Source: Streptomyces monashensis
GTDB taxonomy: Bacteria; Actinomycetota; Actinomycetes; Streptomycetales; Streptomycetaceae
Direction of reading: 5' to 3'
Length of the DNA stretch: 64,000 nt
Assembly (NCBI RefSeq): GCF_001866665.1
Contig: NZ_MLYO01000026.1
Span: 62,001-126,000, forward strand
The position numbers and the translations under genes are program-made. The notes under the pieces were generated by a model. The model was not told the DNA's origin. It was given only the letters and a program-made list of their open reading frames with translations, and did not search any database. Below, piece by piece: positions 16,298-25,013 of the stretch; the first letter of the stretch is position 1, and each line of letters begins with the position of its first letter.

Positions 16298-17710
16298 ATG
16301 TCCGCACCGCTCAGCGGAATCGACCGGTACTTCAGAGTCTCCGCACGTGGATCCACGTTCGGCCGGGAGATACGCGGCGGCTTCGCCACGTTCTTCACCA
16401 TGGCCTACATCCTTGTCCTGAATCCGATCATCCTGGGAAGTGCCAAGGACAAGTACGGCCACACGCTCGACACCGGCCAACTCGTCACCGCCACCGCGCT
16501 GGTGGCGTGTGTGATGACGATCATCATGGGCGTCGGCGGCAACCTGCCGCTCGCGATCGCCGCCGGCCTCGGCCTGAACGCCGTCGTCGCCTTCCAGCTC
16601 GCCCCGCTGATGAGCTGGCCCGACGCGATGGGCCTCGTCGTCCTGGAAGGCCTGATCATCTGCCTCCTGGTCCTCACCGGGCTCCGGGAAGCGATCATGA
16701 ACGCGATCCCGCACCAGCTGAAGCAGGCCATCGGCGTCGGCATCGGCCTGTTCATCGCGTTCATCGGCTTCGTCGACGCCGGCTTCGTCAGCCGGATCCC
16801 GGACGCCGCGAACACCACCGTGCCCGTGCAGCTCGGCGCCGTGGGACGCCTCACCGGCTGGCCCGTGCTGGTCTTCTGCCTCGGTGTGCTGCTGACCATC
16901 GCCCTGCTCGCCCGCAAGGTGAAGGGCGCGATCCTCATCAGCATCGTGACGATGACCGCCGTCGCGATCGTCATCGACTCCGTCGCCGACATCAAGACCT
17001 GGGGACTGACCACGCCCAAGGTCCCGGACAGGATCGTCGCCGCCCCGGACTTCGGACTGATCGGTCACTTCAGCGTGTTCGGCGGCTTCGGCAAGGCCGG
17101 CGTGCTCACCGCCGTCCTGCTCGTCTTCACCCTGATCCTGTCGGACTTCTTCGACGCCATGGGCACGATCGTCGGCATCAGCGCCGAGGCCGGGCTGCTG
17201 GACGAGCAGGGCCAGGTGCCCGGCATCGGCCGCGTGCTGTTCATCGACGGCGCCGCCGCCGTCGCGGGCGGCCTCGGCTCCGCCTCCTCCAACACCGCCT
17301 ACATCGAGTCGGCGGCCGGCGTCGGCGAGGGTGCCCGCACCGGCCTCGCCAACCTCGTCACCGGCGGCCTCTTCGGCCTCGCCCTCTTCCTCACCCCGCT
17401 GCTCACCATCGTCCCGCTGCAGGCGGCGGCCCCCGCGCTGATCGCGGTCGGCTTCCTCATGATGACCCACGTCAAGCACATCGACTGGGACCGGTACGAG
17501 ATCGCCGTCCCGGCGTTCCTGACCATCGCCGCGATGCCGTTCACCTACTCCATCACCGACGGCATCGGAGCCGGTTTCCTGGCCTACGTGGTCATCAAGA
17601 CGGTGCTGGGGAAGGCGAAGGAGGTCAACTGGCTGCTGTGGGGGGTCTCGGCGCTGTTCCTCGTGTACTTCGCCATCGACCCCGTGGAGCAGCTGCTCGG
17701 GGTGAAGTGA
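16298..17710 (+). CDS. NCS2-family purine permease (guanine/hypoxanthine, AzgA/PbuG type)
   Basis: 470 residues with about 12-14 membrane segments. Family motifs are clear: F-F-T-M-A-Y-I near residue 33, G-L-G-L-N-A in the third segment, F-I-D-G-A, and the G-G-L-G-S-A-S-S-N-T segment with the substrate-binding region E-S-A-A-G-V-G-E-G-A-R-T-G-L. This branch imports hypoxanthine, guanine or adenine with protons. RBS GAGGAG precedes the ATG. It stands alone as a transcription unit, convergent with the penicillin-binding protein gene 30 bp downstream; no hairpin is obvious in that gap. Confidence 0.9.
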   Translation: MSAPLSGIDRYFRVSARGSTFGREIRGGFATFFTMAYILVLNPIILGSAKDKYGHTLDTGQLVTATALVACVMTIIMGVGGNLPLAIAAGLGLNAVVAFQLAPLMSWPDAMGLVVLEGLIICLLVLTGLREAIMNAIPHQLKQAIGVGIGLFIAFIGFVDAGFVSRIPDAANTTVPVQLGAVGRLTGWPVLVFCLGVLLTIALLARKVKGAILISIVTMTAVAIVIDSVADIKTWGLTTPKVPDRIVAAPDFGLIGHFSVFGGFGKAGVLTAVLLVFTLILSDFFDAMGTIVGISAEAGLLDEQGQVPGIGRVLFIDGAAAVAGGLGSASSNTAYIESAAGVGEGARTGLANLVTGGLFGLALFLTPLLTIVPLQAAAPALIAVGFLMMTHVKHIDWDRYEIAVPAFLTIAAMPFTYSITDGIGAGFLAYVVIKTVLGKAKEVNWLLWGVSALFLVYFAIDPVEQLLGVK

Positions 17711-17740
17711 GGGGTGCGGTGAAAGGGGAGGTGAGCAGGC

Positions 17741-19195
17741 CTACTTCAGCGCCGCCCGCATCATCGCCTTCGCCACCGGGGCCGCCAGGCCGTTGCCGCT
17801 GACCTCCGACCTGGCCGCGTCCGACTGCTCGACCATCACCGCCACGGCGACCTCCTTGCCGCTGCTGTCGGACGTGCCGAAGGACGTGAACCAGGCGTAC
17901 GGCGTCTTGCTGTTGTTCTCGCCGTGCTGGGCGGTGCCGGTCTTGCCGCCGACGGTGACGCCGTCGATCAGGGCGTTCGTACCGGTGCCGTCCTTGACCA
18001 CCGTCTCCATCGCCGACTGGAGCTGCTCGGCGGTGGAGGAGCTGACGACCTCCTTGGTCCCGGCGCCGGAGTCATAGTCCTTCACCACATCGCCGCCGCT
18101 GTCGGTGATCTGGGACACCATGTGCGGCGAGACCAGCTTGCCGCCGTTGGCTATCGCCGCGGACACCATGGCCATCTGGAGCGGCGTCGCCGTGACGTCG
18201 AACTGGCCGATGCCGGACAGTCCGGTCTGCGCCTTGTCCATGTGCGACGGGTACACGCTGGCGTAGGCCCGCACCGGCACATCGAGCGAGTCGTCGTCGA
18301 AGCCGAACTTCTCGGCCATGGCCTTCACCTTGTCCTGCCCCAGGTCGACGGCCATCTTGCCGAAGACGTTGTTGCAGGAGTACTGCAGGGCGACCCGGAT
18401 CGGGGCGTTCTCGCACGGGGCCGACGGGTTCTCGTTCGCCAGTGGCCGCACCGTGCCCGGCAGGGTGTACGGGTTGGGGCTGTCGGTGTGTTCGTCCACG
18501 TTCTTGTAGAGCCCGTCCTCCAGCGCGGCCGCCGCCACGACCAGCTTGAACGTGGAACCCGGCGGCAGCGGCTGGCGCAGCGCCCGGTTGGTCAGCGGCT
18601 TGTTCCTGTCCGCGTTGAACCGCTTCCAGGCGCTGCCGGCCGTGTTGGCGTCGGTGAGCGAGGAGGGGTCGTACGACGGCGTCGAGACCACCGCGAGGAT
18701 CTTGCCGGTCTTCGGGTCGATCGCGACGGCCGCGCCCTTCTTGTCACCGAGGGCCTGGTATGCGGCCTTCTGGACCGCGGGGTCGATCGTGGTGAGCACG
18801 TTGCCCGGGTCGGAGCGCTCGCCGGTGAGCGTGCCCAGCACGGTCTTCAGCCTGGGATCCGTGCCGCCCAGCAGGTCCTGGTAGACGCCCTCCAGCTGGG
18901 TGGGGGCGTAGGCCTGCGAGGCGTAGCCCGTCACCGCGGCGTAGAGCTTGCCGTCCGTGTACGTCCGCTTGTAAGCGAGGTCGCTCCCTGTCGTCCGCGT
19001 CGAGCCGGTGATCGCGTTTCCGGCCACGATGATGTTCCCGAGCGGCCGCGAGTACGTCTCGATCGCGCCCCGCCGGTTGTCGTTGTCGTCCGCGAGGGCC
19101 TTGCCGTCGTAGAACTGCACCCACGTCGCCCTGACCAGCAGAGCGAGTACGAGCAGCATCGTGAAGACGGACGCCCGCCTGATCGTCTTGTTCAT
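17741..19195 (-). CDS. Penicillin-binding protein, transpeptidase (PbpA-like, class B)
   Basis: 484 residues. An N-terminal membrane anchor (residues 8-24) precedes a dimerisation domain with N-R-R and G-x-I-x-x-x-G-x-x-I motifs, then the transpeptidase domain with S-T-F-K at 214-217, S-C-N at 273-275 and K-T-G at 418-420. It cross-links peptidoglycan outside the membrane. The length and N-terminus match actinobacterial PbpA paralogues. No ftsW/rodA partner is adjacent, unlike the classical pbpA locus, so this is probably one of several paralogues used in growth or sporulation. Confidence 0.9.
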   Translation of the reverse strand: MNKTIRRASVFTMLLVLALLVRATWVQFYDGKALADDNDNRRGAIETYSRPLGNIIVAGNAITGSTRTTGSDLAYKRTYTDGKLYAAVTGYASQAYAPTQLEGVYQDLLGGTDPRLKTVLGTLTGERSDPGNVLTTIDPAVQKAAYQALGDKKGAAVAIDPKTGKILAVVSTPSYDPSSLTDANTAGSAWKRFNADRNKPLTNRALRQPLPPGSTFKLVVAAAALEDGLYKNVDEHTDSPNPYTLPGTVRPLANENPSAPCENAPIRVALQYSCNNVFGKMAVDLGQDKVKAMAEKFGFDDDSLDVPVRAYASVYPSHMDKAQTGLSGIGQFDVTATPLQMAMVSAAIANGGKLVSPHMVSQITDSGGDVVKDYDSGAGTKEVVSSSTAEQLQSAMETVVKDGTGTNALIDGVTVGGKTGTAQHGENNSKTPYAWFTSFGTSDSSGKEVAVAVMVEQSDAARSEVSGNGLAAPVAKAMMRAALK

Positions 19196-19290
19196 CCCGC
19201 TCAGGAGGACGAGCGAGAAGGGGGTGATCGTTCCCGTACGCCCGGTTTCTCATCGAACGCTCAGGAACGCCGGCCCCCTGCGGCGTCCGG

Positions 19291-20064
19291 TCAGAGCCTG
19301 CGCGTCGCCAGCGTCAGCCGATCGCGGGCGTCGAACAGCGCGTCCTTGATCATCTGCTCGTGCGCGGGGGTGAGCCGGGCCACCGGCACCGAGCAGCTGA
19401 TCGCGTCCCGGGCCGGGGTGCGGTACGGGATCGCCACGCCGAAGCAGCGCAGGCCGAGCGTGTTTTCCTCGCGGTCGACCGCGAAGCCCTGCTCCCGCAC
19501 CTGGTGCAGCTCCTCGATGAGTCGCTCGCGGTCGGTGATCGTGTGCTCGGTCAGCTCCGGGAGGGTCTCGGGGAGGAGCCCCCGGACCTGCTCGTCGGTG
19601 TACGTGGCGAGGATCGCCTTGCCGAGCGAGGTGGAGTGCGCGGGCAGCCGGCGGCCGACCCGGGTGAAGGGGCGCAGATAGTGCTGGGACTGGCGGGTGG
19701 CCAGATAGACGACGTTCGTGCCGTCGAGGCGGGCCAGGTGGATCGTCTCCGTGGTGTCGTCCGACAGCCGGTCCAGCGTCGGGCGGGCTGCGGCCACCAC
19801 CTCGTCGCCGTCGATGTACGACGTGCCGACCAGCAGCGCCCGCACCCCGATGCCGTACCGCGTGCCCGTCGCGTCCGTCTCGACCCAGCCCAGCTCCACG
19901 AGGGTGCGCAGCAGCATGTACAGGCTGGACTTGGGGTATCCCACCGCCTCCTGGACCGCCGCGAGGGAGTGCATGCCAGGGCGGCCGGCGAAGTACTCGA
20001 GCAGCTCAACGGTCCGTACCGCGGACTTGACCTGCGCCCCGCCCCCTGCGTCGCCTGCCGTCAT
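19291..20064 (-). CDS. IclR-family transcriptional regulator
   Basis: 257 residues. N-terminal winged helix-turn-helix (about 12-75) with S-A-V-R-T-V-E-L-L-E-Y-F and the recognition helix Y-P-K-S-S-L-Y-M-L-L-R-T-L. The C-terminal effector domain (about 90-255) has G-T-N-V-V-Y-L-A, the H-S-T-S-L-G-K-A-I-L signature and the closing C-S-V-P-V-A-R. It is divergent from the aldehyde dehydrogenase gene; a palindrome at 20155-20170 in the shared 158-bp region is its likely site. IclR proteins often bind ketoacids, which would fit control of the 2-oxoglutarate-yielding step. Confidence 0.9.
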   Translation of the reverse strand: MTAGDAGGGAQVKSAVRTVELLEYFAGRPGMHSLAAVQEAVGYPKSSLYMLLRTLVELGWVETDATGTRYGIGVRALLVGTSYIDGDEVVAAARPTLDRLSDDTTETIHLARLDGTNVVYLATRQSQHYLRPFTRVGRRLPAHSTSLGKAILATYTDEQVRGLLPETLPELTEHTITDRERLIEELHQVREQGFAVDREENTLGLRCFGVAIPYRTPARDAISCSVPVARLTPAHEQMIKDALFDARDRLTLATRRL

Positions 20065-20154
20065 CGCCCTTGACCCCTTCGTTCGACCAGGGCCTGGATA
20101 TTCAGGACCCGAGATATGTAGTCTCCGAACAGCGAATTCATCATCAGAGACAGT

Positions 20155-20170
20155 GTTCAGTATATCGAAC
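20155..20170. promoter_or_regulatory. Palindrome, candidate IclR operator
   Basis: GTTCAGTATATCGAAC: outer GTTC/GAAC arms around an AT-rich centre, in the intergenic region shared by the IclR gene and the aldehyde dehydrogenase gene, 53 bp before the latter's start. IclR operators are typically short palindromes of this size. Confidence 0.5.
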
Positions 20171-20222
20171 GCGGCTGATGGGTGACCCAGTTAAGCGCAG
20201 TCTCGTCTGGAGAGGACCCGCG

Positions 20223-21752
20223 GTGGCAGCAGCACCAGTCTGGAGTGTCGACCCGCGCACCGGGAAGCAGCGTGAACAGGTTGCGGTGGAGGCCACAGCC
20301 CAGGAGGTGGACGCCGCGGTCCTGGCGGCACACGCCGCGCGCGGCGCCCTCGCCGACCGCACGGTCCGCGCCGCCTTCCTGCGCTCCGCCGCCGACGGCC
20401 TGGACGCGGCCAGGGACGGCCTCGTCGAGACCGCCGACGCCGAGACCGCCCTCGGCCCGGTCCGGCTCACCGGCGAACTCGCCCGCACCAGCTACCAGTT
20501 GCGGGCCTTCGCCGGCATCGTCGACGAGGGCGCCTTCCTCGACGTCGTCATCAACCACCCCGACGACACCGCCACCCCGCCCGTCCCGGACCTGCGCCGC
20601 TACAAGGTGCCGCTCGGCGTCGTCGCCGTCTACTCGGCCTCCAACTTCCCCTTCGCCTTCTCCGTCGCCGGCGGTGACACCGCGAGCGCGCTCGCCGCGG
20701 GCTGCCCGGTCGTCGTCAAGGCCCACCCCGACCACCCGGCCCTGTCCGAGCTGGTCGCCAAGGTGCTGCGCCGGGCCGCCGCCCACCACGGCATCCCCGA
20801 GGGCGTCGTCGGCCTCGTGCACGGCTTCACGGCGGGCATCGAGCTGATCATGCACCCGCAGGTCGCGGCCGCGGGCTTCACCGGGTCGGTCCGGGGTGGC
20901 CGCGCGCTCTTCGACGCCGCCGCCGCGCGCCCGGTACCGATCCCGTTCCACGGCGAACTCGGCTCGCTCAACCCGGTCCTCGTGACCGAGGCCGCCGTCG
21001 CCGAGCGCGCCGAGGCGATCGGCGCCGGGCTCGCCGGTTCCATGACCCTCGGGGTCGGGCAGTTCTGCGTGAAGCCGGGGCTGGTGCTCGTACCGTCGGG
21101 CGCGGCCGGGGACCGGCTGGTGAAGTCCCTCACCGACGCGGTCAGCGACACCGCCGCCGGGGTCCTGCTCGACCACCGCATGCGGGACAACTTCGTCGCC
21201 GGGGTCGAGGAGCGGGCCCGCCTCGCGGACGTCGACTCGCCCGTCACACCGGGCGCGGGCGGCGAGCACACGGTCAGCGCCGGGTTCCTCACGGTGCCGG
21301 CGGCGAGGCTGACCGAGGAGGGCGCCTACGACCTGCTGCTGGAGGAGTGCTTCGGGCCGGTCTCGGTCGTGGCCCGCTACGCCGACGAGGCCGAGGCGAG
21401 CGCCGTGCTCTCGCGGCTGCCGGGCAACCTGACCGCCACGGTCCAGGTGTCCGCGGAGGAGGCCGCCGGGCAGGGCCGGGGACCGGAGCTGCTCGCCTCG
21501 CTGACCCCGCTGGCCGGGCGCGTGGTCGTGAACGCGTGGCCGACGGGTGTCGCCGTGGCTCCGGCCCAGCACCACGGCGGGCCGTACCCGGCCACGACGT
21601 CCACGTCCACGTCCGTGGGCGGTACGGCCATCGAGCGCTGGCTGCGCCCGGTGGCCTACCAGAACGCGCCCACCGCCCTGCTGCCCGCCGAGCTGAAGGA
21701 CGAGAACCCGCTGGGGCTTCCCCGGCGGTTCAACGGGGTCCTGGAGCGGTAG
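20223..21752 (+). CDS. 2,5-dioxovalerate (alpha-ketoglutarate semialdehyde) dehydrogenase, NADP-type ALDH
   Basis: 509 residues from a GTG at 20223 preceded by GGAGAGG; the open frame extends to 20070 but runs through the operator region. Aldehyde dehydrogenase fold with the general-base Glu in H-G-E-L-G-S-L-N-P and the catalytic Cys in G-Q-F-C-V-K-P-G. The segment Y-S-A-S-N-F-P-F-A-F-S and the long length are typical of the branch that oxidises 2,5-dioxopentanoate to 2-oxoglutarate (EC 1.2.1.26). It would complete the route begun by uronate dehydrogenase and KdgD 16-18 kb away. Divergent from its probable regulator. Confidence 0.85.
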   Translation: MAAAPVWSVDPRTGKQREQVAVEATAQEVDAAVLAAHAARGALADRTVRAAFLRSAADGLDAARDGLVETADAETALGPVRLTGELARTSYQLRAFAGIVDEGAFLDVVINHPDDTATPPVPDLRRYKVPLGVVAVYSASNFPFAFSVAGGDTASALAAGCPVVVKAHPDHPALSELVAKVLRRAAAHHGIPEGVVGLVHGFTAGIELIMHPQVAAAGFTGSVRGGRALFDAAAARPVPIPFHGELGSLNPVLVTEAAVAERAEAIGAGLAGSMTLGVGQFCVKPGLVLVPSGAAGDRLVKSLTDAVSDTAAGVLLDHRMRDNFVAGVEERARLADVDSPVTPGAGGEHTVSAGFLTVPAARLTEEGAYDLLLEECFGPVSVVARYADEAEASAVLSRLPGNLTATVQVSAEEAAGQGRGPELLASLTPLAGRVVVNAWPTGVAVAPAQHHGGPYPATTSTSTSVGGTAIERWLRPVAYQNAPTALLPAELKDENPLGLPRRFNGVLER

Positions 21753-21798
21753 GCGGGAAGAGCCCGGCCGGTTCGAAAGCCCCTGACACAATCGGACG

Positions 21799-22407
21799 AT
21801 GGACGTGGAACTCCCCGAACTCCCCTTCCCCCTGCGCACCTACGGCCCCGAAGGGCACTGGTCCTACGAGGACGGCGTGCTGACCGGCTGGGCCGGGCCC
21901 CGGCAGGACCGGTTCGTCCCGCCCACCGGCGCGGCCCTCGACCCCGCCGCCGACGCGCCTCGGCTGCTGGGGGCGCCGGAGGGGGACTTCCAGCTGATCG
22001 CCCGGGTGACCGTGGGGTTCCGGGCGGCCTTCGACGCCGGTGTGCTGTACGCGCACGTCGGCGAGCGGGCGTGGGCCAAGCTGTGCCTGGAGTACTCCCC
22101 GGACGTGCCCACCGTCTGCACGGTGGTCACCCGGGGACACTCCGACGACTGCAACTCCTTCACCGTGGACGGCAGTTCGGTCTGGCTGCGGATCAGCCGC
22201 ACCGGCCGGGCCTTCGCCTTCCACGCCTCCCGGGACGGCGAGAGCTGGACCTTCGTCCGGCTCTTCACCCTGGGCGACGAGAAGGAGACCGACGCGGCCC
22301 TGGTCGGGTTCATGACGCAGTCGCCGATGGGGGAGGGGTGCGTGGTGACGTACGACCACATCGAGCTAAGGCCGACCTGGCCCCAGGACCTGAGGGACGG
22401 GAGTTAG
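21799..22407 (+). CDS. DUF1349 domain-containing protein
   Basis: 202 residues, soluble, one domain. Concanavalin-like beta-sandwich pattern of the DUF1349 family: D-F-Q-L-I-A-R-V-T-V-G-F near 65, a D-A-G-V-L-Y segment, W-A-K-L-C-L-E-Y-S near 95, and the C-terminal D-G-E-S-W-T-F-V-R. The family relates to lectin-like glucanase folds but has no established reaction, and no signal peptide is present. It may be in the same transcript as the dehydrogenase 46 bp upstream (inference). Confidence 0.8.
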   Translation: MDVELPELPFPLRTYGPEGHWSYEDGVLTGWAGPRQDRFVPPTGAALDPAADAPRLLGAPEGDFQLIARVTVGFRAAFDAGVLYAHVGERAWAKLCLEYSPDVPTVCTVVTRGHSDDCNSFTVDGSSVWLRISRTGRAFAFHASRDGESWTFVRLFTLGDEKETDAALVGFMTQSPMGEGCVVTYDHIELRPTWPQDLRDGS

Positions 22408-22471
22408 GGGGGGACCTTCGACAGGCCGGCGGGTACGGAACCGCACCGCACGGGCGCGCGTCCTCGACGGC

Positions 22472-22975
22472 ATGATCAGTGACCGAGTGACGGGCGCCCG
22501 CGTGATCCGCACCGCCCTGCCCGCCGAGGCCGAGGTGATCGCCGCGCTGCATCACCGGGCGCGCTCGACGTACTACCCGGACGGCCTCCCGGACGACGGC
22601 ATCGACTGGACCGCCGCCTGGCGCAACGCCGTCGAACGGCCCGACGGGCAGGTGCTGTGCGTCGTCGACCAGGGCGCCATCACCGCCATCGCTTCCTTCC
22701 GGCCCCCGGCGGACGGCCCCGCCGACACGGTCAAGCTGTTCCAGTTCCACGTCGACCCCGACCGCTGGCGCACCGGCATCGGTACCGACCTGCACGCGGC
22801 CTGTGCGGAGCAGTGGCGCGCCGACGGCAGGCGGAGCGCGGTGCTCGACGTGCACGTGGACAACCGGCGCGCCCAGGCCTTCTACGCCCGCCTCGGCTGG
22901 GTCCCCGATCCGGAGAACCCGCCGGCCGACGGTGATCACCACCTGTTCCTGCGCTTCTCCGTGTCCGGGGAATGA
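22472..22975 (+). CDS. GNAT-family N-acetyltransferase
   Basis: 167 residues. GNAT fold with acetyl-CoA-binding motif A around W-R-T-G-I-G-T-D-L-H-A-A (about 102-113) and motif B with V-D-N-R-R-A-Q-A-F-Y-A-R-L-G-W (about 129-143). Substrate not predictable. Its start is uncertain within 24 nt because an in-frame GTG follows the ATG at 22472. Confidence 0.85.
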   Translation: MISDRVTGARVIRTALPAEAEVIAALHHRARSTYYPDGLPDDGIDWTAAWRNAVERPDGQVLCVVDQGAITAIASFRPPADGPADTVKLFQFHVDPDRWRTGIGTDLHAACAEQWRADGRRSAVLDVHVDNRRAQAFYARLGWVPDPENPPADGDHHLFLRFSVSGE

Positions 22976-23047
22976 ACGGGGCTGTTTGAACGTTCACGTA
23001 CCGGGAGCGGGGAGAGCCCCCGCGCCCGTACGACCCGGAGAAGAGCC

Positions 23048-23773
23048 GTGAGCATGCGCGTCGAGATCTGGACGGACATCGCCTGTCCCTGGTGCTACGT
23101 CGGAAAGGCGCGGTTCGACAAGGCCCTCGCCGCCTTCCCGCACCGCGACGAGGTCGAGGTCGTGCACCGGTCCTTCGAGCTGGACCCGGGCCGCGCCAAG
23201 GGCGACGTCCAGCCGGTGATCACCATGCTGACCAAGAAGTACGGCATGAGCGAGGCGCAGGCCGAGGCCGGCGAGGACAACCTGGGTGCCCAGGCCGCCG
23301 CCGAGGGCCTGGACTACCGCACCCGCGGCCGCGACCACGGCAACACCTTCGACATGCACCGCCTGCTGCACTTCGCCAGGGAGCAGGGCGTCCAGGACGC
23401 GCTGATCCAGATCCTGTACCGGGCGAACTTCGCCGAGGAGCGGTCGGTCTTCACCGAGGGCGACGAGCGCCTGGTCGAGCTGGCGGTGGAGGCCGGGCTG
23501 GACGCGGAGGCCGTCCGCGCCGTACTCGCCGACCCGGCCCGGTACGCCGACGAGGTCCGCGCCGACGAGCGCGAGGCCGCACAGCTCGGCGCGAACGGCG
23601 TGCCGTTCTTCGTCCTCGACCGCACCTACGGTGTCTCCGGCGCCCAGCCCGCCGAGGTCTTCGCCCAGGCCCTCAGCCGGGCCTGGGGCGAGCGGACGCC
23701 GCTGAAGCTGGTGGACCAGGGCGGGGCGCAGGCCTGCGGGCCGGACGGGTGCGCCGTACCCCAGCAGGACTGA
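23048..23773 (+). CDS. DsbA-family oxidoreductase, FrnE-like
   Basis: 241 residues from a GTG with GGAGAAG seven bases upstream. A cytoplasmic thioredoxin-fold protein with the active site C-P-W-C at residues 14-17, a helical insertion, and the cis-Pro loop G-V-P-F-F-V near 189. FrnE-type DsbA proteins act as cytosolic disulfide isomerases or in polyketide-related reactions. Near the C-terminus there is an extra C-G-P-D-G-C motif, common in actinobacterial members. Monocistronic by spacing. Confidence 0.87.
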   Translation: MSMRVEIWTDIACPWCYVGKARFDKALAAFPHRDEVEVVHRSFELDPGRAKGDVQPVITMLTKKYGMSEAQAEAGEDNLGAQAAAEGLDYRTRGRDHGNTFDMHRLLHFAREQGVQDALIQILYRANFAEERSVFTEGDERLVELAVEAGLDAEAVRAVLADPARYADEVRADEREAAQLGANGVPFFVLDRTYGVSGAQPAEVFAQALSRAWGERTPLKLVDQGGAQACGPDGCAVPQQD

Positions 23774-23868
23774 AACCGCAGGTCGGGGCGGATGTATAAG
23801 GCGCGCTAAGCGAATCCACGTACATTTTCGCAATGGACGGGAGATGCCATGCCCCGCAGAGTAGGGGC

Positions 23869-24921
23869 ATGGAGACCTTCGAGAGCCTCGTCCGTGCCGA
23901 GTTCAGCCCGAAGAACGCCTATCTGAACACCGCGAGCAGCGGCCTGCTGCCCGCCCGCACCGTCGCCGCCCTGCACGAAGCGGTGGCGATCAGGGCGGCG
24001 GGCCGGCCGCTGGACCCGCTGTTCGAGGACGTGGAGCTGGCCCGCGCCGCGTTCGCGCGGCTCGCCGGGGTGCCGGTGGCCCGGGTGGCGGCCGGGGCGT
24101 CGGTCGCCTCCCAGACCGGTCTGGTCGCCGCCTCGCTGCCGGCCGGCGCCGAAGTCCTCACCGCCGAGGACGACTTCACCTCCGTGCTCAACCCGTTCCA
24201 CACCCGGGGCGACCTCAAGGTCCGTGCTGTACCGCTGGAACGGCTCGCCGAGTCCGTGCGGCCCGGCACCGCGCTCGTCGCGGTCAGCGCCGCCCAGTCC
24301 GCCGACGGACGGATCGCCGACCTGCCGGCCCTGCGCGAGGCGGCCCGGGCGCACGGCACGCGCACCTACGTCGACTTCTCCCAGGCCGCGGGCTGGCTGC
24401 CGATGGAGGCCGGGGCCTACGACTTCACCGTCTCCACGACCTTCAAGTGGCTGCTCGGCCCGCACGGGGCGGCCTTCCTCGTCGTCCCCGAGGACTTCGG
24501 GGGCCTCGCCCCGCTGCTGGCGGGCTGGGTCGCGGCCGAGGAACCCTGGGACAGCTGCTACGGCCCGGTGGCCGAACTCGCCCGTTCGGCACGGCGGTTC
24601 GACGTCAGCCCGGCCCTGTTCACCTACACCGGCGTGCGCCACTCCCTCGCCCTGATCGAGGAGCTGGGCGTGGCCGCCGTACAGGCTCACGACCTGGCCC
24701 TCGCCGACCGGTTCCGGGCCGGACTCGGCTCGCTCGGCCACGCGCCCCTGCCCGCCCCCGGCTCTGCGATCGTCTCCGTCCCCGGACTGGGCGGGCGGCA
24801 GGGCGAGTTGAGCCGCGCGGGCGTCGAGGTGGCGAACCGGGCAGGCAACCTGCGGGCCTCGTTCCACCTCTACAACACGCCCGCGGACGTGGACCGGCTG
24901 CTGGACGTGCTGGCCGGCTGA
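23869..24921 (+). CDS. Class V aminotransferase-fold PLP-dependent enzyme (NifS/selenocysteine lyase-like)
   Basis: 350 residues from the ATG at 23869; an in-frame ATG at 23833 lacks a ribosome-binding site. Type I PLP fold: the start N-A-Y-L-N-T-A-S-S-G-L, the PLP-binding aspartate in Y-V-D-F-S-Q-A, and the Schiff-base lysine in S-T-T-F-K-W-L-L-G. Similar proteins are annotated as cysteine desulfurases or kynureninase-like enzymes, but no Fe-S or kynurenine gene is near. It is followed by a perfect bidirectional terminator. Confidence 0.82.
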   Translation: METFESLVRAEFSPKNAYLNTASSGLLPARTVAALHEAVAIRAAGRPLDPLFEDVELARAAFARLAGVPVARVAAGASVASQTGLVAASLPAGAEVLTAEDDFTSVLNPFHTRGDLKVRAVPLERLAESVRPGTALVAVSAAQSADGRIADLPALREAARAHGTRTYVDFSQAAGWLPMEAGAYDFTVSTTFKWLLGPHGAAFLVVPEDFGGLAPLLAGWVAAEEPWDSCYGPVAELARSARRFDVSPALFTYTGVRHSLALIEELGVAAVQAHDLALADRFRAGLGSLGHAPLPAPGSAIVSVPGLGGRQGELSRAGVEVANRAGNLRASFHLYNTPADVDRLLDVLAG

Positions 24922-24940
24922 CGGCGCCCACGACATGACC

Positions 24941-24979
24941 GGGCCGGGGCCTCCCGTCCCACACAGGAGGCCCCGGCCC
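24941..24979. terminator. Bidirectional rho-independent-type terminator
   Basis: A perfect 14-bp stem: GGGCCGGGGCCTCC (24941-24954), an 11-nt loop, and its complement at 24966-24979. It sits between the convergent PLP-enzyme gene and ectD. No U-tract, as is usual in Streptomyces. Confidence 0.8.
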
Positions 24980-25013
24980 GGGGTTTCGCGGGGGTGCCGC
25001 GGTACGTCGGGGG

